Shown here: positions 11,201-22,664 of the stretch, piece by piece
How positions within the stretch are numbered: position 1 is the first letter of the stretch
Layout of the letters: each line of letters starts with the position of its first letter
Program-made: the position numbers and the translations under genes
From: Adenophora triphylla var. japonica
Taxonomy: Eukaryota; Streptophyta; Magnoliopsida; Asterales; Campanulaceae
Length of the DNA stretch: 64,000 nt
Assembly: GCA_022495995.1 (NCBI GenBank)
Contig: JAFEMH010000937.1
Location: 248,001-312,000 of the forward strand
Direction of reading: 5' to 3'
The notes under the pieces: generated by a model
What the model was told of the DNA's origin: nothing
The model's database searches: none
The model's input: the letters and a program-made list of their open reading frames with translations, nothing else

Positions 11201-14200
11201 CAATATATTCCCAGATTTATTCGGATCGTACCCTTAACTTCTGAATTGAAGAGGACTGCTGGTGTTATTGCTGAAACTGCATGGGCAGGCGCTGCCTACT
11301 ATTTGCTGCTGTATATGCTTGCTAGTCATGTAAGCGACCATTTCAGTTTGCAGGCCTTGTTCTTATAAAGATTCACTGCTGCTTTTCAGTTGACTTGATG
11401 TTATATCATGTGCAAAGCCTTTCAAATTTGTTCTTGATCAAGAGCATTTTGAAAAGTAGTTTATTATAATTTACATATGTAGTTCTCACAACACCTTATA
11501 TTCCAGCTTTAGGTTTAACTTTAGGGAGGTTGGTTTGACATTTCTGAGCCATGCAATGTATTGATATTTAGAAATGTAGGAAACAGTATGATACCCGTAA
11601 TTTTCTTGTTGGCCGTTGTTTCATTCCAAGAGTGAGGGTAGAGCAAACAGGGCGAACTCGTCGATAGCGGTTCTGTATACACTATCTGGTTGATCTCCTT
11701 TTCCATTGGGTTATGCTTCTTGTAGCTTCGCATATTACTCTGGCGCCCAAGACTCATTTTATTTGCAATGAGTATTTTTGGTTTGTCTTGTTATTTCCAG
11801 TTTTGCTCTCCTTCACACCCCTTCTAGTACTATATGTGCATGATTTTGCCCCCTTAATTGTCCTTAATGAAACTTGGACTATACATTAAAGTATCTGCCT
11901 TCTACTAAATTAAGATTCCAATGATTGATGACCATATTCTAATTACTGCATGTGCCTAGCATGTAACACTTTGACAAATGTTACGAATGATGATCTGTTA
12001 TTGCCTCATGAAGCATCCAGTTGCTTTGACTCTTTGGTTTCAAACATTATATTAGAGTTTTATCGAGGATACTATCTATTCTTCCTCTCACCTCCTTTTC
12101 TGTTCTACAATTTACTGTCTTTTGTAACTTTGGTATCTTTCTTGGAGCTAAGCACACATTTGATTAGATTCTGTGGTTATTGACACCTTGAGCCCTTGAC
12201 TATTTTTCAGCTTATAGTTTGTGGTAGCTAAAATTATGTGAACTATATGCTGATATTATGAGAGCTTCTGAATATAGAGGGCTGGGTATTTCATTTTCTT
12301 TTCAGATGTTCATTTTGATTCAAGTTCAATAGAAGCTCATAAAAAATAGGCCCTTTGGTATGGACCTATATACTGTCCATTGAGATCATTTAATATAATA
12401 TCATGTGATTTGGTTAAGGCTTGAGTGCTGCAATGCTGTTAGGGGTACCTTATTAACTTCTTCTCATGGTTCCAAATTATGATTTAGTCTCAATTATCTT
12501 CTCCCCCCACTCATAATTTGGTATCAGATTCATTATTATTATCAGCTACTGTGTTAAGGAAATAATATATTTGCCTTGTATGTATATTTGTAGATAGTTG
12601 GGGCGTTCTGGTACTTGTTGTCTGTTGAACGTAATGATACATGCTGGCAGAGGGCTTGTAAAGATAGTGGTTACAACACAAACTTCTTATATTGCGGAAA
12701 CCAGTACATGAAGGATTATGTCAGCTGGAGCAATATCAGTGCCTCGGTTCTAGATAAAGCTTGCACGGTTGAGGGAGATAATCCACCATTTGATTTTGGG
12801 ATCTTTGAGCAGGCTTTGTCATCTGGCATTGTTTCGTCCAAGAAGTTTATTTCTAAATACTGTTACTGTCTATGGTGGGGGCTGCAGAATTTGAGGTGAA
12901 CTGAATTTTTTCACATTGCTTGTCAAATCTTTTCTTTTTAATTTTGATGAGTATTCAAATGTGTCTTCAATAGTCTTAATGTATTCTCGTGGTCAAGATA
13001 GTTTCTTTCTTGTGTGGGTCTTTTCCCTGCCTTTTTTTTTCCCATTATTTTCTATGCGTTAGTATTTGCATCTAGTATTAGATAGCCTCTGCATGTTACA
13101 AATCATGCCAATAGAATGGTAAATGTGGTCTTCAGTTTTTATGAGGGCAAATTGCAATTCGGTTACCTATGTTTGTATCAGTTTTGCAATTTGGTTCCCA
13201 AAATTGAAAAAGTTGCAAGTCGATTCCTAACAATGACATTTTGTTGCAAATTGGTATAAGAACTAACAAATTGTTAATTTTTTGACGGAATTAAAGTCGT
13301 GTGCCATGTAAATAACTTTTTAAGGGGCATGCTAATCATTTCGCAGGGGGAAAAGGAATAAATTACTCTTTAACATCAAAATGATGTAGGTTTATAACAA
13401 TTGGTTAATGAAAAACAAAAACGATCCAAAAATATAAATTAATTAAAAAAACACGTAAAGTAGTGAGTGGTGGTGACTATGGTGCTAATAGTGGTAGTGG
13501 TCGGTGGTGTTGGGGTTGAAATGAATATGAAATGACCATTATGACTCTTAAAAATTCAAGTGCATGGCGCATGACTTGGATCTTATCAAAAAACTAACAT
13601 TTCGTTAATTTTTACACCAATTAGCAACAAAATGTCAATGTTAGGAATCAGATTGCAACATTTTCATTGTTGGGAACCAAATTGCAATAGTGACACAAAC
13701 ATAGGTAACCAAATTGCAATTTGCCCTTTTTATGATGCTAAAGATAATTCGGTTATTCTTCAGAAAGAAGTGTTCTTTCCTAGTATACTGCCTTAAATAA
13801 GGGAAATGAAAGTTTTACAAGTCCAAGTATCAGTAAGAAACTGTATAGTCATTGGATCAACATCAAAATCTTTTAGATTATTACCTCTGCACTGATCAGT
13901 GCATGCTATAAATTCATTGACATTTCTAGTGGGTATAATAAAGTCCTAATACTATTCTAGAGAATCTAGACTTTTATTTCCCCTACTGATGAATGTGATA
14001 GGTGAGATGGATAATTATTGCATGCTTTAGCATATGGCTAAATATGCTAATGGAAGCTGCTCTGTACATATTTGGTTTTGTGAACGATCAAGTGATTTTC
14101 TTGAAGTCTTGAAATGGTAATTATCAGTATAAAAGCAATGTCTAATTTTGTTTTAAGATCGCTTGTCGTATTTCTAGGATCAGAGAAAAGTATCTTCTTT

Positions 14201-16531
14201 ATTACATAATTTTGATTTAGTATGGCAGATAATTACATTTTCCTGAAGTCCGGATTACGGATAGATGCACCACCACTCTCTTCTTTGAGTATTTGCTGTT
14301 TTTTGTTATGGCTGAATTTTGTAGGGACTCCAAAAGATTATCATTTGAACTCTCAAGTCTGAGTGCCTGAAAATCTTTTCTAGTGCCAATATCACCCCTC
14401 TCTTTGTTCTTTGTAGATAACTTCACCTAAAAACTTATCTCCATAACTGGGTTTAGAAATATTTGCTATACTTGTGTTTCTTTTGATGTATCATCTGCTC
14501 AAGCTTCCTAGGGTAATTGTGTTGCTTTGATTGCTGATGTATATACCTAATTTAACTATATAAATATTCGTAGATGACTTTACTAGGTTTTCAATCTTGA
14601 CATGTAACTAATAAACTCAATATCTTTTCCTGCAGCACACTGGGCCAGGGGCTTCAAACCAGCACTTATCCTGGGGAATCCCTATTCTCAATTGCCCTTG
14701 CCATATTCGGGCTTATTCTTTTTGCTCTTTTGATTGGAAACATGCAGGTATTTCAAATTTACTCTACTATTTTTCTTTGACCAGGTCAATCAATGTTCAT
14801 CAAGTACTTTCAGTTTCAACATTACAAAATGCGTAAAGATTAACTATAGTAAAGCCTTTTCATCCAAAATAGAAAAGAGAGCGATTCTGTCCCTGTGGGA
14901 GCCTGGAAGGTGAAAGTTACAACTATATTCTGCAATATTATGCCTCTTTATGAATTTTTCATCACCAATCAACGAATGTCACAAATGCTTGTTATTAATG
15001 TGTTGGACACCAATAATATTTGATCTACATGCCAAACACAATAAAGTTTTGTAATTTATTGGTGGGTCAGAGGTGTTTTAAGTACGTGCAAGTTCTTGAG
15101 AGCCTGAGAATATATCTTTCTCCAATCTCAAGTCATGTCTGCAATCAACTTCATTTGATAAAATGGGAATCAGGACCCTGTATGCTTTTCACACTAGTCA
15201 TTATTTTATTGTCCATGTTGTATTGAGCGAGTATTGAGGCTAAGATATTGGTGGTTTTGCTACTGTAACAGACGTACCTTCAATCTCTTACTATACGTCT
15301 TGAAGAAATGAGAGTTAAAAGGCGTGACTCAGAGCAGTGGATGCATCATCGTTTACTGCCACAAGAACTTCGGGAACGGGTTAGACGTTATGACCAGTAC
15401 AAGTGGTTAGAAACACGTGGAGTGGATGAAGAAAATTTAGTTCAAAATCTACCAAAGGATCTGAGAAGGGACATTAAAAGGCATCTATGTCTTGCTTTGG
15501 TGAAGAGGGTATGCCACTACTATTTTTTTTTATGGAAAACTCCGTTTTATCCGTTGTACTCCTATGATATTTCACTTTTACTATTGTACTTTTTTTCTTT
15601 CAAAAATACCAGAATCGCGGATTTAGGCACGAATTAGGCATGGATTTAGGCACTGATTTGGGGTTGAAATGGTATATTTACCAAACTACTAAGGTTTTTT
15701 GGAAGAAAAAAAGTATAATGGTAAAAGTGCGCCCTTGAAACTACAATGGATGAAACCGAAGTTTGCCCGTTATTTTATTGTTAGCTACAGTATATAATCT
15801 GGTGATATATCCATTTATGGATTGTATTGCAGGTTCCTTTATTTGAGAATATGGATGAGAGACTACTTGACGCCATCTGTGAACGATTAAAGCCATGTTT
15901 GTACACAGAGAACACATACATTGTCCGAGAAGGGGACCCAGTTGATGAAATGCTCTTCATAATACGTGGCCGCCTCGAGAGTGTGACTACAGATGGGGGC
16001 AGAAGTGGGTTTTTCAACCGGAGTCTCCTAAAAGAAGGAGATTTCTGTGGAGAGGAGCTTCTTACGTGGGCCCTGGACCCCAAATCTGGAGCTAACCTTC
16101 CATCTTCTACACGAACCGTTAAGGCTTTAAGAGAAGTGGAAGCATTTGCTCTGACAGCTGACGAGCTGAAATTTGTGGCCAGCCAATTCAGACGTCTTCA
16201 CAGTAGACAAGTTCAGCACACTTTCCGTTTCTATTCTCAGCAGTGGAGGACTTGGGCCGCCTGCTTCATTCAGGCAGCCTGGCGGAGATACTCGAAAAGG
16301 AAAGTTTTGGAGCTCCGGCGAAAGGAGGAGGAGGAGGAAGCGGAAAAGGCTTTGGCTAGTAATAGTTCTGGTGGAGCTTCTCCTTATAGCCTTGGTGCTA
16401 CTATCTTGGCTTCTAGGTTTGCGGCGAATGCTCTTCGTGGGGTCCACAGGAACCGTAATCTTAAGAGTGCTAGGGAATTGGTTAAATTACAGAAGCCCCC
16501 GGAGCCTGATTTTACTGCTGATGCTGATTAA
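8260..16531 (+). CDS. CNGC: Cyclic nucleotide-gated cation channel, group II (CNGC5/6/9-like)
   Basis: Seven coding exons fit one frame: 8260-8318, 9817-10399, 11117-11329, 12594-12895, 14636-14747, 15272-15508 and 15833-16531, giving 734 residues. The protein is a plasma-membrane cation channel, usually Ca2+-conducting, gated by cyclic nucleotides and calmodulin. The first exon encodes MFDCISKSQIVGGQ and joins to RLDDLDSR, as in CNGC6 and CNGC9. The conserved GLGVSRAVFPEDLKVSEKK precedes six membrane segments. The pore region WWGLQNLSTLGQ is at about 379-391. The cyclic nucleotide-binding domain spans about 500-610, with LLKEGDFCGEELLTW at 567-581. An IQ motif, IQAAWRRY, starts at about residue 648. 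Introns carry a Stowaway MITE, a Mutator-like MITE and a palindromic MITE, none touching an exon. A start within the 9.8-kb exon would lose the conserved N-terminus. Assignment to group II is firm; the exact orthologue is not. Confidence 0.93.
8391..8699. mobile_element. Stowaway-type MITE in CNGC intron 1
   Basis: A 309-bp element bounded by CTCCCTCCGTCCC and GGGACGGAGGGAG, with TA on both sides (8389-8390, 8700-8701). The interior contains two copies of a GAGAGAGAATG phrase and GTTGTGAGTG, as in the other family members of this window. It starts 72 bp after the first CNGC coding exon. Confidence 0.88.
13145..13726. mobile_element. Mutator-like MITE with long inverted ends in CNGC intron 4
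   Basis: The element is 582 bp. Its long terminal inverted repeats (about 130 bp) start GGGCAAATTGCAATT and include matching AACAATGACATTTTGTTGC and GGTTACCTATGTTTG phrases. It is flanked by a perfect 9-bp duplication, TTTTTATGA, at 13136-13144 and 13727-13735. Long inverted ends with a 9-bp TSD point to the Mutator superfamily. The centre is GGT-rich and has no ORF. Confidence 0.85.
15534..15768. mobile_element. Palindromic MITE in CNGC intron 6
   Basis: The outer about 70 bp on each side are imperfect inverted copies: the left phrase CTTTTACTATTGTACTTTTT mirrors AAAAAGTATAATGGTAAAAG on the right. The interior repeats GGATTTAGGCAC twice. I could not find a convincing TSD, so the superfamily is undecided. 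Confidence 0.6.
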
Positions 16532-17078
16532 TTTTTTATTGAAGATAAAATTGTACTTAAAAAATGGGTGGATGGTATACTGATTATATAACTTACAAGT
16601 TTTGCATGCTTGTTTGGCCTGGAAATGTAGCATAGTAGTTTGTGAGGGGTTTGTTGTAAAAAAAAGAAGGAATTGGAGGATGCTTTATGCGTTTCTGTTG
16701 ATAATAGTAGTATTTCATTTGTGATACTAACCAATACTTGAGGGTCAGGGGTGTTTTTGAATTTAAACCATGTAATGTGCACATGACCATTTATCGTTAA
16801 ATTTCTAACTTCGTTAAGTGGTAGGGTGCAAAGTGGGATTGCGGATTAATTAATAGGTCACTCTACACTCTACTCTAGGACAAAATCGGCCCCAAAGTGC
16901 AAAGTAGGATTGCGTGTGCTTTAGGGAGTAAATGCAAAGTAGGATTGCGTGTGCTTTAGGGGGTAAATCGTATTTCTTCATTTTGAGATGTAGAAAGTAC
17001 TTTTTTTATTACTCCCCCTATTCCAAAATAAATGATCATTTTTTATAATAGTTTGTTTCAAAATTAATAACCTTTTTG

Positions 17079-17080
<2 letters not shown>

Positions 17081-17137
<57 letters not shown>
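17081..17137. repeat. (AT)n microsatellite
   Basis: An almost perfect run of about 28 AT units inside AT-rich spacer, likely variable in length between individuals. Confidence 0.95.
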
Positions 17138-17140
<3 letters not shown>

Positions 17141-17547
17141 AGTACTTTTTACAAAAAAAAAATCACAATTATTTTTATATTTAATAAAATCTAGGGGGTA
17201 GTGCCCTTTTCAATAAAAAAATATTTTTCACTATTTATTATATATATATTTACATAATAAAAATGTAAAACGTAGCAAAGATTTTCGTTAGACCTTAGCT
17301 TAGCTACTAAAATTTAAATATAAATTGATTTTTATTTTTATTTTTATTTTAGTTTTAGTTTTTTCAAATGAACAGATGAAGAAAGTAGATAATTCGATCA
17401 GTGTTTGGACCCCAAATCCTGGAAGTGGAAGGACACGATTTGATTCCAGGTACACTTAGGATTAGGAATAACTATTACTATTATTAATATTATACACTAC
17501 AAAACCTAATATTTTCCCACCGATTCCCTCCTATAAAACCTAACCAT

Positions 17548-17603
17548 CTTCTTCTTCTTCTTCTTCTTCTTCTTCTTCTTCTTCTTCTTCATCATCATCA
17601 TCC
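17548..17603. repeat. (CTT)n and (ATC)n microsatellite upstream of the F-box gene
   Basis: A run of about 14 CTT units followed by four ATC-type units, ending some 35 bp before the F-box start codon. CT-rich repeats at this position are common in plant 5' UTRs. Any effect on expression is inference. Confidence 0.9.
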
Positions 17604-17636
17604 CGTTAGTTCTAAGATCACCCACCCATATATATC

Positions 17637-18755
17637 ATGAAATCTAACGCAAAATCACTGTGTGAAAACCTTCAACACGAGATACTCTCATGGCTGCCAT
17701 CAAAATCCTTACTCAGGTTTACTTCCGTTTGTAAATCATGGCACTCTGCCATTCATCATTCTTTCTTCATTAAAAAACACACTACAAATCTTTCACGTAC
17801 CGAAAATAATAATCGGACCATACTTGTTATGCCTCGTGATAATCCATCCATGACCTGCAACTTTTATTCTGGAAAAACATGCGAAATTCGTTCCACATTG
17901 GCTTTACCCTTTACGCCTATGCAATTTAGCTTCATCCGAGTCGTTGGTTCATGCAATGGCCTAATCTGTCTGGCTGATCAGGTTTCTTATTGCCACTTCC
18001 GCCTCTATATTTGGAACCCGTCCATTAGAACCCTCAAGCTCCTCCCACCATGTTCTATTCGTTTCTCTTCAGTTAAATTTTCCACTTTTGGGATTGGATT
18101 TCACATATTGAGTAACGATTATCGTGTTGTAAGGATCACAAACTACCATGGAAATCTAACTGAAGTCGAGGTTTACTCTTTAAGCACGGATTCTTGGAGA
18201 ATGGTTGACCTAGGTGACCGACTTTTACCCGTTAGGGAAACAGAAAATAATTCAGTATCAGTTAATGGATACATCTATTGGCTAGCAACAAAGAGAAGGA
18301 TTTTGTCATATAACATGAATAATGACTCGTTTGAAGAGATAGTACACCCTCAAGGTTCGGGATTTTACCTCGGAAGCTACCATATTGCGGTGTTGAGGGG
18401 ACAATTGTGTGTGTTGAATGCACCGTATTTTGGTTTTAGTAATAGGAGAGTTCAAGAACACCATATATGGATGATGAGAGAAAATGGGGTTTCCAAGTCT
18501 TGGACGGAAATTTGCAGAATTCGACAAGGTGAAAGATTTTTTGGGACATTCGGACTGACGGTGAAGGGGGAGCTTCTACACTTTACAGAAGTTGAAGATA
18601 AGAATTTGTGTTTATATGACCATGAAAATTTACAATACTATGATCTATGTAAAGGTAGTATTGGCTTGGCTATTACTTACATGGAGAGCTTGGTTTTGCT
18701 TGACACTCAAAGGGATCAAAAATTGAACAAGAAGAGGAAGTTCGGTAATTTGTAG
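17637..18755 (+). CDS. F-box protein with F-box-associated (FBA) domain
   Basis: A single uninterrupted frame of 372 residues starts at the first ATG. The N-terminal F-box (about residues 9-50) reads LQHEILSWLPSKSLLRFTSV then CKSW, matching the LPxKSLlRFxxVCKSW signature that binds SKP1 in SCF ubiquitin ligases. The rest fits the plant FBA region: GSCNGLICL, IWNPSIRTLKLLP, FGIGFHILSNDYRVVRI, then YWLA and a tail rich in short beta-type segments. FBA regions recruit the target protein, but the target is unknown and these families diverge fast, so no orthologue is named. The C-terminus is basic (KLNKKRKFGN), possibly a nuclear signal. Absence of introns is normal for this class. The frame is intact. 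Confidence 0.9.
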   Translation: MKSNAKSLCENLQHEILSWLPSKSLLRFTSVCKSWHSAIHHSFFIKKHTTNLSRTENNNRTILVMPRDNPSMTCNFYSGKTCEIRSTLALPFTPMQFSFIRVVGSCNGLICLADQVSYCHFRLYIWNPSIRTLKLLPPCSIRFSSVKFSTFGIGFHILSNDYRVVRITNYHGNLTEVEVYSLSTDSWRMVDLGDRLLPVRETENNSVSVNGYIYWLATKRRILSYNMNNDSFEEIVHPQGSGFYLGSYHIAVLRGQLCVLNAPYFGFSNRRVQEHHIWMMRENGVSKSWTEICRIRQGERFFGTFGLTVKGELLHFTEVEDKNLCLYDHENLQYYDLCKGSIGLAITYMESLVLLDTQRDQKLNKKRKFGNL

Positions 18756-19293
18756 AACAATTTGCACAAAAAGTTCATTTTCAGAGGGAGAGTTTGGTGA
18801 CATCTCAGCGAGACGGCTTTATATGTGGGTCCACCTTATAACACTCAATTCATGTCGACCATTAATGTAATTTTTCTTTTTAATTTCCGAGCTCTAGAGT
18901 TAAAGCTTTGTCTCCTTGACATTGATATAGTTCGTTGTCTATATTGCATTATTTCATTTATCGATATAATCAATGATTGACATTGATATAGTTCATTGTC
19001 TATATTGCATTATTTATTCGTCGATGAAGATAGACTATGCAAGAATTTCGGCCAATGCAGTTAGATATTGTGGCAATCTAACCACATAAACGCCCAATAG
19101 TGTTATTGGTTATGAGCTAGGAATGTTCAGTTCCTTTATTATTTTTGAAATAGTTAAATAGCTTAATTTCCCTAAGTTAGAATGTTTCAGAGAGTAGTGT
19201 TTCGAGATTATTCAAAGGGAGATCGAGCCATAACTTTCGATCCAGAATTTCATCTAACGATCCGATTTTGTAGTAGTGTAGAGCGTGCATAGG
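18756..19293. other. F-box 3' region with a direct repeat
   Basis: No gene is seen. A phrase of about 37 bp containing CATTGATATAGTTC and GTCTATATTGCATTATTT occurs twice in direct orientation (about 18918-18955 and 18977-19014). The remainder is AT-rich unique sequence, part of it probably F-box 3' UTR. Confidence 0.5.
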
Positions 19294-19605
19294 TAGAGAT
19301 GCCCATCTTGTCCTGAATCGATGGTTCGAACCGGAACCGGACCGTCCAAGAATCGGCGCAAAACCGGAACCGTTGAACCGGAACCGCCTTTGAACCGGAA
19401 CCGGTGGTTACCCAGTCCGGTTAAGGACGTTCATCTTTTTCAAAATCGGCGAATCGGCGGTTCATGAACCGAAACCGTACGGACGGTTCGGAACAGTGAA
19501 CCGGAACTGTCTATATCCGGTCCGGTTACGGTTCAAGGCATATCGGTTGGCTTAACCATCGGTTCAAAATCGGAACCGCCGGTCCGAACCGGATGGATAT
19601 CTCTA
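19294..19605. mobile_element. Non-autonomous hAT element D
   Basis: The element is 312 bp. Its inverted ends are TAGAGATGCCCATC and TAGAGATATCCATC. The flanking 8-bp duplication is TGCATAGG at 19286-19293 and CGCATAGG at 19606-19613, one mismatch. The interior is almost wholly built from GAACCGGAACCGG and GGTTC motifs in both orientations. There is no ORF. Confidence 0.8.
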
Positions 19606-19847
19606 CGCATAGGACATCATTTTGATTACAATGTTTCAAAATATAATCGATAAAATTTCGTTAAGAGTTAAGTTACTATCCCCTTTTTAATTATAAATGG
19701 TACATATATGAGATATATACGAGATGATACGATAAAATATTGATTTATAGACATTATTGTTCTATATGATATTTATGTTATTTTATATAGTATGTGTCAA
19801 CTAGTTAAATTGACCCAAATAATTAACACTAGTGTTGATAGTAATAA

Positions 19848-21185
19848 CTAGTGTAACATCCGTGCGTTAAATGCACGATAAAAAAAACTTTGATAAATAA
19901 CATGAACTAAATTATATAGTTAATATAACTATCTCATTTGATTTGCATGACTGTCATTAAATAAAAATAATTATCTCATTTCTAAGTAATTAATATTATC
20001 AACAACTCTATTTTTTTCATTAATTTGCGTCTTTTAAAATATATTTTTTTTGGATATAATCTTATAAAGTCATACTTCTTATTTTCTAACCAATATTATA
20101 TAATAGTTTTCCTTTTTAAAATTATCTTATACTTTTTATTTAGAAAAACCCATATAAAATAGAATTTTTTAGAAAACTATTTTGAAATAGTTATGACACC
20201 ATATTTATTGTTTTAGCAATAAATATAAAATTTATAATCCAAAAAAAGAATGAATTTAAAATTTCAATGCAAATTAATTATCCCAAAATTTGAAAATCCT
20301 TTCTTATACTTTGTATTTACCATTTTTTTTAATTTACGAAAGTTCATCTAGATAACACTCAATGAAACTTAATTATATATCACTCTTTAAGAAGATGGTT
20401 CAATAAAACACTAAAATCTCAGTTTTTTATTTTATTATTTTTTGAAATTTTAATGAACAAAAAAATATCAACAATAAACTCAAAAGTTGTATAAAAAAAG
20501 TGGCTAAATACGATTTCAAGCCTATTTTTTACTATTAGCTAAAAAAATCACTTCGTTCGAAGAAATTAATGAAGAAAAAGGAAAAAGGTTTTAATAAAAA
20601 CAAAGAAGAATTTAAGAGAATATAATTTTGAAAATAAAATTTTCAACAAAAATATATCATCACATTAATTTAATAATATTACAGATTTCTAAACATGATC
20701 AATAGCTATTTCCGTTTTAAAAACACTCTTCATTTAAGAAAAAAATGAAAAAAAATATCTAAGTATCATTGTTATACATAAGTCTTTAAAAAAACAATTA
20801 TTACTATTACCCACATTTCAAAAATATCAATTCATTAAATGAAAAATTTCATGTGTTTCTAAATGTATTTTTATTATTGTTTTTTCATATTTCATTTTTT
20901 ACTTGCAAAATTAAGAGTTTGCAAAATAATAATATTTATGAATTTGTGAAGAAAGGAGTTTAGGTATAGTGGCTAAAAGTAAGAGAAAAAAATTAATGTT
21001 TCATTTGCATTTAATTAATAGGGGAGAGAATAGGATAATAGGTTAATTTAAAGAAAATTAATTATTTTCTTGATTAGTTGATTTAAAGCAAAAAATATTC
21101 TTAAACCATCTATGTTTTGAAGGGAAAATGAGCTTGTTGAAGTGCTCTATGCACTTCAACCTTTATATATATATATATATATAGA
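19848..21185 (-). mobile_element. Probable non-autonomous Helitron
   Basis: Read on the minus strand, the element starts TCTATATATA after an A and ends CTAG before a T. A hairpin (CGTGC, seven-base loop, GCACG) lies 9 bp before the CTAG. That is the Helitron 3' signature, and insertion between A and T also fits. The 1.3-kb interior is AT-rich with no replicase or helicase ORF. Near the 5' end (plus-strand 21138-21160) there is a perfect 8-bp inverted pair around TTGAAGTG and CACTTCAA. The 3' end is well supported; the 5' end rests on the short TC start and is less sure. Confidence 0.6.
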
Positions 21186-22475
21186 TAGTTTATGACAATA
21201 TTGTAACAATGCTATAATTAGTAAAAGACGTAACGGTAACAGAGTAGTATATGATATATTAAAATTATCCTGATCAATAAAATGAGTTCTCATGATAAAG
21301 TAAGAGCTATAAATTATTATTGCAATTTAATATAATTGTGATTAATATTAATAGAAATGAAGTGAAATATTTGCGAGGTATAATGGGTGACATCAAATGA
21401 GTTATATTATTGTTTGCAATTTTATATATGCAAAATAGTTGTGGGTGGATACAATATGACATGTGTTATTCAATTATTTGGAGTCTACTACTTACTTGTG
21501 GACTCGAAAATGAGTTAAATTATGACAACTCTGCTAAACACACTATGTTACGTGACATGGTCTGATTGCCACTCGCAAATACTATACACATTTGTGACCA
21601 TTCCCTTCCGTTGGCCGCGGTTGTTTATAGCCTCATTGTTATAGCAATGTGTAACTTTGGCAATCTAGTTTCTCGTGATTTGTTCATGTGTTGTATGTAG
21701 GAATGCGTCAAATTTTGGTTGAGTCATAGCCATCTCATACATCATTTAAAAAGAGTGGGTTAAACTACTAACCCAAATAAAAGTGAGTTAATTCGGGCTA
21801 GCCCATAAAGGCGCGGGCCAAAACGGGTTCGGGCCAGGGCGGGGCGGGTCAGCCCACTATATTTTTTTTATATTTGTATTCGCCACAAAATGACGTCATT
21901 TTTAAGTTGAAATTCTAGAGCTATATCGGCTTGTGTACTCAATCTGTGAATCGTGAATTGAGAGAGGCTCGAGAGAAGTACAGAATAAAAACGGAGAAAC
22001 CTTAAGGATGTCGTTGCCCTCGTCCCTGTCTCCATCGCCGTCGGTGCACTAAATCACGACCACTAATTCGTTGCCGTTACTGTCTTTGATCATGTATCCT
22101 TTGTTACGTTTCTTTTGTGAATGTATTGTACTCTCTTGATCACTAAATGAATGTCGTTTTTTTTCCTTCATATTTGCTCTTGATCACTAACAACCAACCA
22201 AAAGTTCAAAATTCTAAAATAAAAAGGTTTTATTACATATTTACTTGTGGGCCCCACATGTAATAATCAGAAAAATTATCCACTAACTATTTTCTACTCC
22301 ACTTTCTATCTCCTACCAACTATATCGACACTCACAATATATCACATTTTTCATCTTTTTCTTAATTCTTAAACTATATTTGAAATTTCGGGTGAGACGA
22401 AGGATGTATGTTGCAATATTATTTTTGGAAATTATGTTGCATTGTAGGGTAATTTGGCCGATAAAATTATGACTG
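21186..22475. other. Spacer with repeat relics
   Basis: No gene is recognised. At about 21790-21860 there is a GC-rich patch of GGGCCAAAACGGGTTCGGGCC type that resembles the subterminal region of a hAT element. It is followed (about 21900-22090) by UTR-like sequence with an ATG-TCG-TTG start that stops quickly. Ends and TSD could not be fixed. The rest is AT-rich. Confidence 0.4.
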
Positions 22476-22664
22476 AGGCTCCGTTTGTTTAGCGTAAAAC
22501 ATTTTTCGGAAAATGATTTTCGGCAAAATATTTTCCGGAAAATGAAAATATTTTCCGAAAAATAAGATAAAAATAAAGTTTTTCCCATTTTTTGGTGTGA
22601 AACAAACACCGAAAAATAGAAAAATGTTTTCCGAAAAACATTTTCCCCCAAACGAACGGAGCCT
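22476..22664. mobile_element. Palindromic MITE with AGGCTCCGTTTG ends
   Basis: A 189-bp element whose ends are inverted copies (AGGCTCCGTTTGTTT on the left, AGGCTCCGTTCGTTTG on the right strand). The interior is rich in TTTTCCGGAAAAT and CCGAAAAA palindromic phrases, so the single strand can fold nearly end to end. A TSD is not clear, so assignment to hAT or PIF/Harbinger is open. Confidence 0.75.

Larger units (their letters stand above)
16532..17636. other. CNGC 3' region and F-box promoter spacer
   Basis: The CNGC 3' UTR probably takes the first 200-300 bp. There follow a short tandem duplication at about 16895-16968 (phrase GCAAAGTAGGATTGCGTGTG twice), an (AT)n microsatellite at about 17081-17137, and a CTT/ATC repeat just upstream of the F-box start. 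No gene is seen. The CTT tract lies in what is probably the F-box 5' UTR. Confidence 0.5.

Noticed and set aside
16127..16447. Minus-strand and alternate-frame ORFs under the last CNGC exon
   Set aside because: They are shadows of the conserved channel frame.
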